Of a DNA stretch of 64,000 nt, positions 53,277 to 64,000 are shown piece after piece (the first letter of the stretch is position 1; every line of letters starts with the position of its first letter). This DNA comes from Athripsodes cinereus (taxonomy: Eukaryota; Arthropoda; Insecta; Trichoptera; Leptoceridae), in NCBI GenBank assembly GCA_947579605.1, contig OX388325.1, positions 5,079,572 to 5,143,571 on the forward strand. Reading direction: 5' to 3'. Both the position numbers and the translations under genes were made by a program. Under the pieces are notes generated by a model. The model worked only from the letters and a program-made list of their open reading frames with translations, was not told where the DNA came from and made no database searches.

Positions 53277-53590
53277 GAGGTTTCAGGCAGCTACTACGAG
53301 CGCCATCCACCGACTCTAGATATTTTTTTTTTTTTTTACGCGGCGGCAGAATTGCCATCCACACTTCTCTGCATTATACAACCAGATAAGTCTCCATATG
53401 ATCAGTCATGATCACACAAAAACTTAACAGTCTAATGCCGGGAAAAATTCACCTATCCAGAAATACAAGATATCAAAGGATTAGGCTCAAAACGCGGGAA
53501 CAAAATACCAGCATTGTGCCTGAAATATCTGTGTTCAGAAACCTTTTTACAATATTACAAGTGTTTATTATAATAGATTTTTGAATTTTG
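53277..53590 (+). repeat. LINE 3' end repeats
   Basis: Joins the GTTTCAGGCAGCTACTACGA segment (also at 22265) to the GGCAGAATTGCCATCCACAC repeat (also at 13822-14062). Confidence 0.55.
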
Positions 53591-53639
53591 ATGTATTTAA
53601 AATTATTAATTTTATAATATTTACTTTTATTTTTATTAA

Positions 53640-53808
53640 AGATATATCTGGATTTTGGTTATAAACCCAAATACAACCTTAAACATCTTTCACAGTAAGC
53701 TAAAAGCTCTCGTTGTGAAAGGGGAGTTTGCCGGCACCGGGGGTCGAACCGCGCACCTCATGCTCACGAAGCCAAGACTCTACCTCCAGGCTACCGACGA
53801 GCTTATTT
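53640..53808 (-). mobile_element. SINE-B copy (tRNA-derived)
   Basis: Minus-strand B-box GGTTCGACCCCCGG, body and AATCCAGATATATC end as in the other copies. Confidence 0.7.
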
Positions 53809-54033
53809 TAAAGGTTTTAAATTATTTTAAAGGTATAAAAGATATTTACAAATGATTTCTTGCATGTGTATAAATTCACTGTATTATTTCAAAAAATATA
53901 TTTGATAAAAAAAAAAACTATGTTTATCCATTCATTTTATCCCATCACTCAATTGATCTTTACTATAAAAAAATATTGTAAAAATGGTAGACATTATATA
54001 AGTACGAATCAACCGTATTGATATTTTAAAGTA

Positions 54034-54276
54034 TTAAATGGATTTGTGAAGATAAAAATGAATTTCACTACATGTGACACAACACATTCTTACAATACTA
54101 GGTGTTGTTCCAATTTTGTCATAAACAATTTGAGGACGAACTATAATTATATACCTATGGTAAACGGAATCTGGATTTCCAAGAAATGTAGTTGTACAGT
54201 GCATTGCCAAAAGAAATAAAATCCATAAAGAGTTTATGAAAGTTCTAAAGATCACTAAAACTATTTTACTGCACAC
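54034..54276 (-). CDS. Hypothetical small open frame
   Basis: 80 codons with a hydrophobic stretch early (IVLVIFRTF...LWILFLLAM) and six Cys. It could be a secreted Cys-containing peptide, but the Cys spacing matches no family I can name with confidence. Chance is a strong alternative. Confidence 0.2.
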   Translation of the reverse strand: MCSKIVLVIFRTFINSLWILFLLAMHCTTTFLGNPDSVYHRYIIIVRPQIVYDKIGTTPSIVRMCCVTCSEIHFYLHKSI

Positions 54277-54725
54277 AATCTTCAGGTTCGACAGATTATG
54301 GATAATGATGTTATTTCTAATGAAATTATAAGTGATGTGTTTTGCACTGCAAATGTAATATTCTTGATAAACACATATATTTTTTGTTTGCTAAATTATA
54401 GTCTTATTTTCTATTTGCAGTCTCGAAGAAAATTCATGTAATTCTTTGAGATACATAGGTAAAGAAAATAAAAATTGTATGAAACTGAATATTTAGGACA
54501 GATCAGTGATATGTTCTGAGTGCGATAGCACTAATTTAGACTCAAATTCATTCAACTTGATATTTTATAAAAAACATTTTAAGAGTAGGCACTCTTAAAC
54601 AAGTCTTAGTCGATCCATATGCGTCAAAACTCTATGTCATGCACTCCTAAAGGAAGTTCACATATTATGCAGCAGCGATTAGTACTTTCTTGCACCCATA
54701 TTGAAATTATAGGCTTGAGCAAATC

Positions 54726-55200
54726 TCATCTATGCAAGCGAAACGTGGACATGGTTGAAGAAGGATGAAAGTGGAATAAATGCTGTGGAGATGAGATTGC
54801 TGAGGAGGATGGTTGGTAAAGTGTTGCGTGATAGAGTGAGGAATGAGGATATTAGAAGAATGAGCGGATGCAAGTGGAGGTTTGTGGATAGAGTGCGTGT
54901 AAATAAATTGAGATGGTTTGGTCATGTGGAACAAATGGAAGAGGAAAGAATGACATAGAGGATATACTTGGCTGAAAGGAGGGGTGTGAGGAAGCGCGGG
55001 CGTCCGAGAACTACATGGCTTGATCATGTAGATCAAATTCTCAAGGACGGCCGTGTTTTGAGTAAAAGGAACCGATGTGCGTGCATGTGAAATTGTATGA
55101 CTGTGGAGGAAGCGAAAGAAGTATGTAAGGACAGATCTAATTGGCGTTCCGTTCTCTCTGCCTACCCCACTTTGTGGGATACGGCGTGAGGGAATAGATA
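54726..55200 (+). pseudogene. RTE LINE 3' end
   Basis: Co-linear with codons of 18430-17969 on the other strand (YASETWTWLKKDESGINAVEM, KLRWFGHVEQM, RGRPRTTW). It has stops near 54957 and 55090, and ends CTACCCCACTTTGTGGGATA CGGCGTGAGG. Confidence 0.75.
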
Positions 55201-55314
55201 GATAGATAGCAAATCTCGTACAAAACCAAAGATCTATTAGAATTGCAATCAAAAGAAAAAATCGGTCATGCTGCAGTTTAAATTTTGCAGCCAATATTCA
55301 ACTAGTGTTGGTTG

Positions 55315-56000
55315 AGAAAGTCTGTAAGGCAATACATTGCTAATGCTTGAAGGACATCGATGTTGGAACACAAAAAATCCGAAAAATGTGCCGCGCTGCA
55401 AGTCGAGTATGTTTATGTACAAAACTCAGTTTATAGAATTTGATCTCACGCTAGGCGTAAGGAGCAAAATATATCGCGCTTGTTGATTTCAGCCAATCAG
55501 AGGCCATGATTTCAATATCATTTAATAAATTTTCCTTTTATGGTTCAAGAATCGAATCCAGGTCCTCGGTATTCAAATGCAAGGAGTTACTTCAGCGCTA
55601 CAACGCCCGGCAAAAAGATAAGATAATAACATTGATATGTAGAATAAAATTATTGCTAATATTATGCAGTATAAATCATTATCGTTTATAGATTGATAGT
55701 GTAAATACACTTCTTCGCAAATAAAGTGTCTTAAACATTTCGTTTCTAAATTTTGTTTCTTGTACATATTATTATTAGTTTACATTGAGTGTCCAACGAT
55801 AATCTTACAAGGTAGGTGCTTACATATCGATGTAATTATTTATTTATTTATTCATTGATTGAAACACAACAAGCGCGATATATTTTGCTCCTTACACCTA
55901 GCGTGAGATCGAATTCTATAAACTGAGTTTTGTACATAAACATACTAGACTTGCAGCGCGGCACATTTTTCGGATTTTTTGCGATGTCCTTCAAGTAATA
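55315..56000. repeat. Foldback element with ~135-bp arms
   Basis: GCTTGAAGGACATCGATG...GCGCGGCACATTTTTC-type arms (55340-55490 and 55866-56000) around ~370 bp. Half copies are at 46006-46060 and 63920-64000. Confidence 0.65.
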
Positions 56001-56600
56001 GCAATATAGCGTTTTTCGACATTTCAGTTAGATAATACGCTGATATAGCAAAGCGGAAACTGGCATTATTTTTGTAGTCATCATTTATTTGGTAAGAAAT
56101 CACAAAAACTCCATGTGGATCATTATGTGGATCCGAAGGTAAATCGGTGTGTGAAAAATATTGTTTATCTAATATTTTCTGCCGGTCAAATAATAATTCT
56201 GCTGCTCAAATAACAATTCTGCCGGTCAATTCATTATTTTGTTGTGCGAGTATTTATTAAGCCGTTAAAATTTGTTAATTTGCCGATATAACCAAGTTTG
56301 TTTGTAAAACAAGTGTTGTGCTTATTTTTTATTTATTGCTGATGAAAACATTGTTTGCTGTGCAAATGACTTAAATGCTGATTTTTTCTTGCCGAACTAA
56401 TAATTTATTAGTTCCCATAATATACTGCTTTGCATTTGTCGGCGCATTATACTGTCGTTAAATTGTCCTATCGGTGAATTGTTGTTGGTGAATTATCCGT
56501 CGTCGAATTGTTGTCGGTAAATTTTCTTTGGTCGTGTCCACGCAGCTGGTTGAAAAAGTTCGAATGTTTCTTCGGAGAATGCTTCGAATCGTCAACGAAT
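55985..56600. repeat. Degenerate ~20-bp quasi-periodic repeat region, inverted copy
   Basis: Matches 25352-25780 in reverse orientation and extends into GTCGGTGAATTGTTGTTGGT-like phrases (56455-56540). Confidence 0.5.
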
Positions 56601-57017
56601 GAAGATTGGTTAACGTTTTCATCCAGTTGCGTGGCGCGGTCATAAATGTCCAACATATAGATTAACTCAAACCTAAGTGAAATCAGGACGAGTCGAGCAA
56701 AACAGAAAAATGCGAACATTTGTTTAAAATCAAGAATAAATTTAATATGTATGTACCTATCTACATAAATTCATCTTTACAGTTAACATTATTCCGACCA
56801 AAATCTACCAAAGCAACTTTTAATATAATATTATTTTACTTTATTAAAGCAACTAAATATTTAAGATAAAGTTGCCAGTGCACGACAAGTCTCAGAGGGT
56901 CTCAGAGATGAACCTTTACAAACCATGTGTTTCTTAGAAAGTTTTTTTTTTTTTTTACTTTTATTTTTACACTGCATGAGTATTGTAAAATGTTTTAACG
57001 TTGATATTTTATTTCAG

Positions 57018-60000
57018 ATGGAGAAAAGAACATTTTTCATTATCATTGGGGTCGTAGTATCACTATTTGTATTTATTGCATTGGTTTTGCACAACCGGAG
57101 TCCCAAGAGATGTGAAGGTATCCCTATGGACATGGAAGGTGTCTAAAATATTCGAATTTTAATCTAGTATAATAAAGAAAAACACATAAAATTACATAAT
57201 AACCATAGAATAATACCTAAACATATGGGGAAATGGAGTAGACTCGGACACTTGCTTTAAATACAAGTAAAAACAAAGTTTCTGAATTTTGGTGCATATT
57301 TTCTTGATAAAACATAAACACAGAGTCATATTAAAAGTAACTATAAATTATAATATATAAATATGAATTTTCAGTTAGTTTCAATACAAAATCTCGCCCA
57401 TTGAAAAATATCATTAATTTACATAATATCACATTATTTAATAAGTCTGTAATATTATATGTATTGAATAAAATTGTAGGTTTATTTATATAGAAATTTT
57501 TTGTAAAAGTGATGTCAAATATTAGGACAAATGTGCTAGAGAAATTTTTGATGTTTTTTTTAGCTCTCACACAAGATTTGGAAGATTTTATATTTGGACA
57601 ACCATTTATCAGGGAAATAATATATATATTAAAAGGTTTCAAGAAGGACATACGTCGTTCCACATCGAGGTCCATCACGTTATCATTTCACGGAACCCCA
57701 GGGGTGGGCAAAACCTTTGTATCATCAGTAATAGCTGGTGCACTATTCAAAGGTGGATTTAAGAGCCAATATGTCCGGAAGTATACTGGGTCAGCAGATT
57801 TTCCTAAAAATGTGGACATTGAAACAAACCGGGTGAATTTTCTATTTATATTTTTGATCGATAACCTAAAATGTACGTATTCATTATCAAAAGTGTGCGC
57901 TTGCGCACTATATTCAATTTTCAATAATCAAAATCTTTATACATAATAATTTTTGATAAAAGCAAGTTTAATAATCCTAACACCATAATAAACAGACTAA
58001 AATTCAATAAGTAATCGGGACTAGTTTTCAATCAGGCAGAACGTGGAACGTTTGGTGCGTCATTGTTATTTATGGGGCGATGTATTATTTATGATGCGAT
58101 CTATTCGCATGAGTCGACTATCGCCAGGAAACCAAAATATCGTCAGCCATTTGAACCGCTAGAACAAATTGACAATTAATCTGAATCGATAAAAACCAGC
58201 AAAACAATATCGTATCAAATTGACCACCTTTTATCTTTTTTCGTGGATGGAACGATGCACGCATGCGCAGATACCTAGGTATTCTCATACGGATACATAC
58301 GGATCCGGCATCCGTGCCTATGGTAAAAAATTATAATCGCTTCCTGTTTCGTGACAGTCGTTACCTTTGTTATTGGTTTTTGGCGCTTGTTTCCTTAATT
58401 AAAAGGCGCCTTATATCATCTACTATAACACTTTCAACTAATGATAAACACTTCTCGATTCGCCATTTTGAAAACAACGTCAAAATCAAAGCGCATCTGA
58501 CAGATTGAATCTATGCCTGTGGACTGTGTGAATACGTTTGGCGATCAATGGATGTCCGACGGATTTTGTTTTAATATGCAAGCGAAATCGTTAGCCTTTT
58601 TTCCACATTATATGGTGTCCACACGAGACGACATGATGGTTAAATTAGTTATTGATGTAATAACCAATGTACTCGTCACTATATCTCAATTTATTTAACA
58701 ATACCCTACAATTAATGTCCGTTTTTATTTTACAGGAGAAATTACGAAATGAAATTCGAGATATTGTGAAGCAGTGCGGCGGGTATGCTCTAATTGTATT
58801 TGATGAAGTACATGAAATTGAACCAAAAGTATTGGAAGTTCTCAAAGCAATGATGGATTACCACGACGAAGTCAATGGAGTAGATTACAGGTAAATTAAA
58901 AAGTTAGCAATAACAAAAAAAGCATTTAAGTATGTCGCTCTAAAAAATACACCAAATGTCATTCAAAAGTGTGTAGATTGAATTAAATGTTTGCAGTATT
59001 TACAGTAGTTACGTCTTCACTTGTTACCAAACGCAGTAGCGATCGGGGGAGTCGGCCCATTCGTTTGGTGGCAATTCGGGGCATTCAGCGAATGCTTTTC
59101 CTAGCCGTAGGTACAATGTAGGGCGAATGGTGGCGATTGGTATAGATGCATACCATGCTGTCTCGATCTCGACTGAAAAATCCGAATAACACAATATGAA
59201 AATAATTCATTTCAGTAAGGTGATATTTATCTTCCTATCCAATTTGGGTGGCATGAATATTGCGGAGCAATTCTTCAAGCTGAATAAACCTAGAAATAAA
59301 TTACGACTTGAGGACTTTGCCCCAATATTAATGGAGGCGTTTAATAAAACATTCGGTAAGTAAAAAAAAACAAACCCACAAAGTTTAAAGGTGCATATTA
59401 TTATGTCCAAAATGACCTTTAGTCAAATTATTCCATTATATTCCTAATTCTCTGACACTTCAGTTTTTATTGAAATAGTAAAGGAGAACCTGTTTTACCT
59501 TGACCAACTTTTTCTGTTTCGACTTATTTATTTATCATAATACACGGTGTGAGCTTATTACATGTTCAACAAAAAGAGTATAACGGACAACAACAAAAGA
59601 AATAAACAAGCCGACAAAATCCATTCATTGCAGTTTAGTTCCTCCTGGTCTTCTTCGTCCTTGTGGTGTAAGGAGTGTGAGGCATTTTACAGGGTTGTCG
59701 TCATCCATTCTTATTATGTGACCAGCCCATCTGAAGCGTCCCACCTTGGTGGAGCTGATCATTTCGAGCTCTCCATACCTACATGTCATAAATCTCTTTA
59801 TTGTATCGACGACGCCAGCCATTATGATCTCTCACAGGACCATAGATTGTTCTGAGAATCTTTTTCTCAAATGCTGCAATGGATCACTCTATGGCTTTTG
59901 TTTAGTACCCGTGTTTTAGAACATATTATATCAAGACTGGCTTTATTAATTTGTACAGTATAATTTTGATATTTATTTTGAGTATTTGCTTTTATCTTAT

Positions 60001-62128
60001 TCGCATTGGCCGAAGGCTGTAATGGTCCCAGTAGATTATGGTGTTGTTTAATAATAATAATAATAATCTTAACTGTCTTTGAAGACAATCGTAACAATTA
60101 TCATTTGCAGACATTATCTTTGTTATTTGTTTATTGTGGAAACCGGGCAAGTAAATTCTTTGCTCACCTCAAAGTCACCAGCTTTGAAGATTCGTAGCGT
60201 TGAACCATTTGTGTTAGATGCTACTTATCTGCTGTCTTAAGTACCTACTTGTGTGAAGGAGAATCTTCTGTATTGGCCAAGGAATCCGAAGAAATTGGAT
60301 TTAGATTTTCCATATTGAAGGACCCAAAATTGCAGGGTCGAGTTGAGAGAAATCGTTTTTTTAAAGAAGTCCTTAAATTGGAAGAGCTGTACTCCAATTT
60401 TGATGACACAGAAGACGAAAAAAAATACATATACACATTTTTAATACAATACACATTTTTAATAATGCATTAGCTCTCAGAGGTTTACTCGTAGCTTGCT
60501 GATTTTTAGCGAGTGCAAATTGTCTGGATCATAGAGTATAATATTGTATTCAAATCTGGATTAATATTTTCTACTGTAGCCTCGAAGATTCAAATTATTA
60601 TTGTACTTGGACCATTACCTACTTGTTGCTCCATGATATTGATATAAAAATACTCTTTTTAATCAGTTATAATTCAATTACTGAATTGATATATTTGAAA
60701 GAAAAAAACGCAATATAAAATATAAGACTGGTATTTGAGGTGTGACAGATTTTCACAATTCTTTTCCATGGATGGTGTATTTTTTAATTTTCTTTAGATG
60801 CATGCACTAATATTACAACAATTTTCTCTTTTGTCTGCTTTTTATTTCTTGCAACATGAATAGATGTCGACAATGAAGGCTTCGCTCTAGTGAATTCGGC
60901 TCTGATAGATCATTACATACCTTTCCTGCCTCTGGAGATGGAACATGTGAAAAAATGCATCAAGGAAGAACTTAAAAGAAAACGTATGATGAAGAAATAC
61001 TCAGAAAAAACATTGAAGTAAGTCTTTAAAATTATCTGATGTCTGCTCAACGAACTCACTAGCCAAGCAAACAATTATTGTCAAGCATAACTTTATATTA
61101 ACAGCTCTTTAGTGGAGCTATCCAAGTATCCATCCACCGTCAGTAGTTCTAGCAAACCTTTTAAGCTTTTGGCTTAAGATAAATCCTAGTTAAAGTTTAA
61201 TTTAACGTCAAGGGCATATGCAAAGGATCAGATACGTAGAATTGGCACAAAGAGGAAAAAAGACGGATGTCCTGGCTAATGAATTTATAAGTAATACATT
61301 GCTGATTGGACAAGAATGAAAAGACGTTTCGGGTCGCCCAAAATAAGAACATTTTCTTTGAAGTAATAGACAATATTGGGGAGGCCAGAAGAAGTTTACT
61401 TCAAAAGATAACATATCAGATATTTTTTTTATTTTATTGGTATTTATTTTGCAAATCTCCATACTAATTAAGAAATAAAATGTGATCATTTGGTTTATTA
61501 AAGTGACTTGGTTTTAAAAAAAAGGATACACTTATCTGGGTTTTGTTATAAACCCAATTACAACCTTAGGTATACATCTTTCAAAGTAAGCTTGTGCCAT
61601 GAAAGGGGAGTTTGTCGGCACCTGGGATCGAACCATGGACCCCCTGTTCACAAGGTCGAGACTCTACCTCCAGGTTACCGACCAACTCGAAGTTGCAATA
61701 TGTAATGTCTTTTCAAACTAGTTTGACATGTAATGTTTTTAAAAACTAGACTGAAATGTCGAAACTCGAGTCACTTTAATAAAGTACGTGTGAAACCAAA
61801 TTCTCACATTTTATTTCTTGAATAACAGACAGTATTTCATACAAACCAAGCTAATCCCAAACTAAGATAACACAAATCCTGTGCGGGTATAGAAATGCGG
61901 GATCTCTTGACTCACAGACAAGATCGTACCGTATATTACCTCTGTGCCAGATAAATACCGCCGACTTAATTTTGAGTATTCTAACTAAGTTCACCATCTT
62001 TTTTCAGCGACGTGCTATCATCAGTCAGATTCAAGACTCTAGAAGGAAAACAGTACTCGGAATTTGGCTGCAAGAACATAGACTCAGAAGTAACACGCAT
62101 TGGTGAAAAATCTGAATATGAATTGTAA
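57018..62128 (+). CDS. Torsin C, AAA+ torsin-like ATPase (six exons)
   Basis: Joined exons 57018-57138, 57564-57832, 58736-58890, 59216-59355, 60864-61017 and 62008-62128 give 319 aa. Introns are GT-AG with phases 1, 0, 2, 1, 2. The ATG directly follows a TTTCAG acceptor. A second donor 21 nt upstream (57118) is also in phase; I chose 57139 because the IPMDME it keeps aligns with IPYDLD of A and LPFNIS of B. Residues 6-24 are strongly hydrophobic after a short basic start, better suited to an uncleaved signal anchor than a cleaved signal; NRS (26-28) is a glycosylation sequon. IFGQ is at 50-53, Walker A GTPGVGKT at 84-91 (Thr, not Asn), Walker B IVFDE ending at 154 and sensor 1 Asn 191. The SALIDHYIPFLPLE block is near 240-253 and FGCK at 299-302. 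The tail ends SEYEL. It is closer to B than to A. Confidence 0.88.
58105..58500. mobile_element. MITE family M3, degraded copy
   Basis: Co-linear with 20110-20480 (ATATCGTCAGCCATTTGAAC, CCTTAATTAAAAGGCGCC). Both ends are eroded. In torsin C intron 2. Confidence 0.6.
59356..59634. other. Torsin C intron 4, first part
   Basis: AT-rich, with nothing recognised. Confidence 0.35.
59635..59845 (-). pseudogene. LINE C-terminal fragment
   Basis: The minus strand reads GRFRWAGHIIRMDDDNP and then a GRRRPGG block, the C-terminal signature of RTE/Jockey-like proteins. Confidence 0.6.
60249..60473 (+). CDS. Unassigned open frame in torsin C intron 4
   Basis: 74 codons rich in charged residues (FRFSILKDPKLQGRVERN, LKLEELYSNFDD) followed by an acidic D-T-E-D-E run. 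It looks protein-like rather than random, but no family is recognised. It is probably a piece of a transposon protein, since no splice sites place it in torsin C. Confidence 0.25.
   Translation: MCEGESSVLAKESEEIGFRFSILKDPKLQGRVERNRFFKEVLKLEELYSNFDDTEDEKKYIYTFLIQYTFLIMH
61520..61697 (-). mobile_element. SINE-B copy (tRNA-derived)
   Basis: Minus-strand B-box GGTTCGATCCCAGG. A small internal deletion removes part of the AAGCTTTTAGCTTA segment. In torsin C intron 5. Confidence 0.7.
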
Positions 62129-63090
62129 CGGTTTTGTAAAAACGAACTGTCAATTATTAGCTATATATTATAAGACATTTTTCCACTTATTGAGTTATGG
62201 AATTAAACATTGAAGATAGATCCACCTCACACCCGAATATCTCAGGAGTCATTAACTACTACTTATAATAAATTGTCTTCATGGGCAGAGGACTTAAGGG
62301 CCGGTCGGCCAAAACCGCCGTCGTGAGAATCTTTTATACTACTTCTCTCTTCAATGTCCCTTTAAGGCGGTAATAATGTTAATTGAGGACAATAATAATA
62401 ATAATAGCAAACAAAATAATAATAAGGAAAAAATAATCAAAATGAGACTAAAATAACATAAACATTAATTGGAATTACAGGATGATAACATAAACAGGAA
62501 TTGGACAGTCGATATGTGTATCGTTGTATCAGTAATCACAATACAAGATCCATTTATCCTAATGTTTTTTTTTTTGCTCATGTCCTTCTAATTTTGTCCA
62601 CTGCCTTAATTTCTTTGATTCTCCATGAAATGACTTTTTACTGTAACAGTTCACTACTTGGTGTATACTTAGCGTCCTAAAATTTAATCAGTCGCAATTT
62701 CAATACACTGTGTCGACGTTATAATAATTATAAACTTTGCATTATAAACCATATTGAATCACAATATGAATATAATGTATCGACTTTATGTTGTATACAC
62801 AATCTGGACACTTTGTGCATATTTTGTGTCCTAAACCTCACACATACACAAACTATAGTAAGAGTTTTTTTTTTTTTAATTGACTGATTTTATTAATATA
62901 ATATATTATGTTGTGTGTATTTGCTATATCTCTATTTGAATGGCTGGGTTGCTGCTCTCTAACCTTCGCAGTCTTTTGGCTTCCCACGTGGTATCTGTGG
63001 AGACTAATCGACAGTTTTAAGTCCGTGGTCTCTGTGGAAGCTTGGGAGGATTCCTGCATGGGTGGGGGTTTGAGTGGAGCAGCTCAGAGG
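62129..63090. other. 3' flank of torsin C
   Basis: 62285-62370 (TGGGCAGAGGACTTAAGGGC... and TCAATGTCCCTTTAAGG) resembles 46380-46460 inside P2, hinting at a shared inserted repeat. No gene recognised. Confidence 0.35.
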
Positions 63091-63289
63091 CCTGAGTCAA
63101 CAACACACTTTCGTCTCACGTTCCCGCTCCGTTAGCGTTCGGGTGCAGACGATGTTGCAAGCAAGTGTCAATTTCGTTGCTAAGATACACAATAGTTACG
63201 AAAATTAACACTTTGGCGCACCATGGTCTGCACCCGAACGCTAGCGGAGCGGGAACGTGACGCGATAGTGTGTTGTTGACTCAGGCCTC
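63091..63289. mobile_element. Foldback MITE family M5
   Basis: Arms of ~65 bp: GAGGCCTGAGTCAACAACAC... with complement ...GTGTTGTTGACTCAGGCCTC. It is better preserved than 24543-24782. Confidence 0.8.
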
Positions 63290-64000
63290 AGGACACAACA
63301 CATTTACGCCTGTAAAGGGGCATAACATTGTTCAAGTTTTCTGTGTTTATTGTAATTTTAAGATGTATATAGACCTGTTGGCGTATGTTTGATTGATTAA
63401 ATTAAGAGATACGCTGCTGCGACAGTAATCTGATTACAATGAGATATTGTTGGACTGTATTTTTTTTTTATTAATATTCTATTACCAATATTTTCATTAA
63501 TCTTCCATAATACTATTATTTTATTCAAAGAAATTTTAAAAATGTTTGACTCCTGTATGTACTTATTTTTCGTTAATTAATATTTTCATCTTGCTCCAAC
63601 TGAGTTGTGATTTTTTAAAATGTTTTATGTAACATGAAAGAGACTCTTGCTGTGGATATGTGAATAAGTATAAAAAAATTATTAATAAAGAAATGTTTAG
63701 AAAATTTACAACTATTTTCATTTCTTAACTGGATTTAGTCACAACGCGCAACTTACAAAACCAATCAGACATCCCATTTGAAGAATCATGCTTAAGTACA
63801 CAATATAATTATGCTGTCAATTGAGAATATTTTTTACTTCCATTTTATTAAAGCCGTTACCTTTATTAAAGTTTGATGCTTCTCCGCGGTACTGGAGGAC
63901 TGCAGCACCAGCAAACATAACATAGACATCCTGGACTTGCAACGCGGCACATTTTCTCAGATTTTTTGGGTTCCAACGTCGATGTCCTTCAAGTAGGTAG
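63290..64000. other. Window end, no gene recognised
   Basis: 63750-63790 has AACCAATCAGACATCCC, like the end of M4. 63915-64000 is one arm of the foldback repeat at 55315-56000. Confidence 0.35.

Noticed and set aside
54707..55294. 195-codon minus-strand frame
   Set aside because: Antisense shadow of the RTE remnant on the plus strand (54726-55200), which has clear reverse-transcriptase C-terminal motifs.

Overview
The window looks like AT-rich nuclear DNA from an insect, most likely a lepidopteran. The grounds are three multi-exon genes with GT-AG introns, a C2H2 zinc-finger gene, tRNA-derived SINEs, RTE- and CR1/L2-like LINEs, Helitron, piggyBac, Tigger and hAT non-autonomous elements, and Penelope-like elements (PLEs). 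The order is inferred from repeat style, not proven. There is no operon structure, CRISPR array or convincing free-standing tRNA or rRNA gene.

Layout. At 1-300 there is a promoter-like patch (two kappaB-type sites, four heat-shock-element-like palindromes, a TATA box) with no recognisable gene behind it. At 1579-3576 lies an intronless zinc-finger gene whose C-terminus is a hexapeptide minisatellite. From 3.7 to 13 kb is repeat territory: nested MITEs, two ribozyme-bearing PLE palindromes, a degenerate LINE and a 68-bp satellite (11.37-12.10 kb). From 13.07 to 62.13 kb three torsin-family AAA+ ATPase genes stand head to tail on the + strand: A 13066-24183 (351 aa), B about 36855-48375 (311 aa) and C 57018-62128 (319 aa).

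I assembled each torsin from six coding exons. All three share the intron phases 1-0-2-1-2 and nearly identical exon lengths (exon 4 is 140 nt in each), so they are tandem duplicates. All three reading frames are intact. A keeps the torsin-type Walker A ending in GKN and the Cys-rich N-terminal segment. B and C have GKS and GKT, shorter rewritten N-termini and short C-termini. Their introns and spacers hold most of the mobile DNA, including a LINE inserted in a SINE in B intron 2 and an RTE LINE in A intron 4.

The most unusual material is (i) the torsin cluster with its altered nucleotide-binding loops, and (ii) PLE remnants with hammerhead-ribozyme cores (4.27, 5.78 and 33.76 kb), plus a GIY-YIG-encoding PLE at 52-52.9 kb whose equivalent fold has an altered core. 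No transcript data were available: splice sites, starts and 5' UTRs are read from sequence and homology only.
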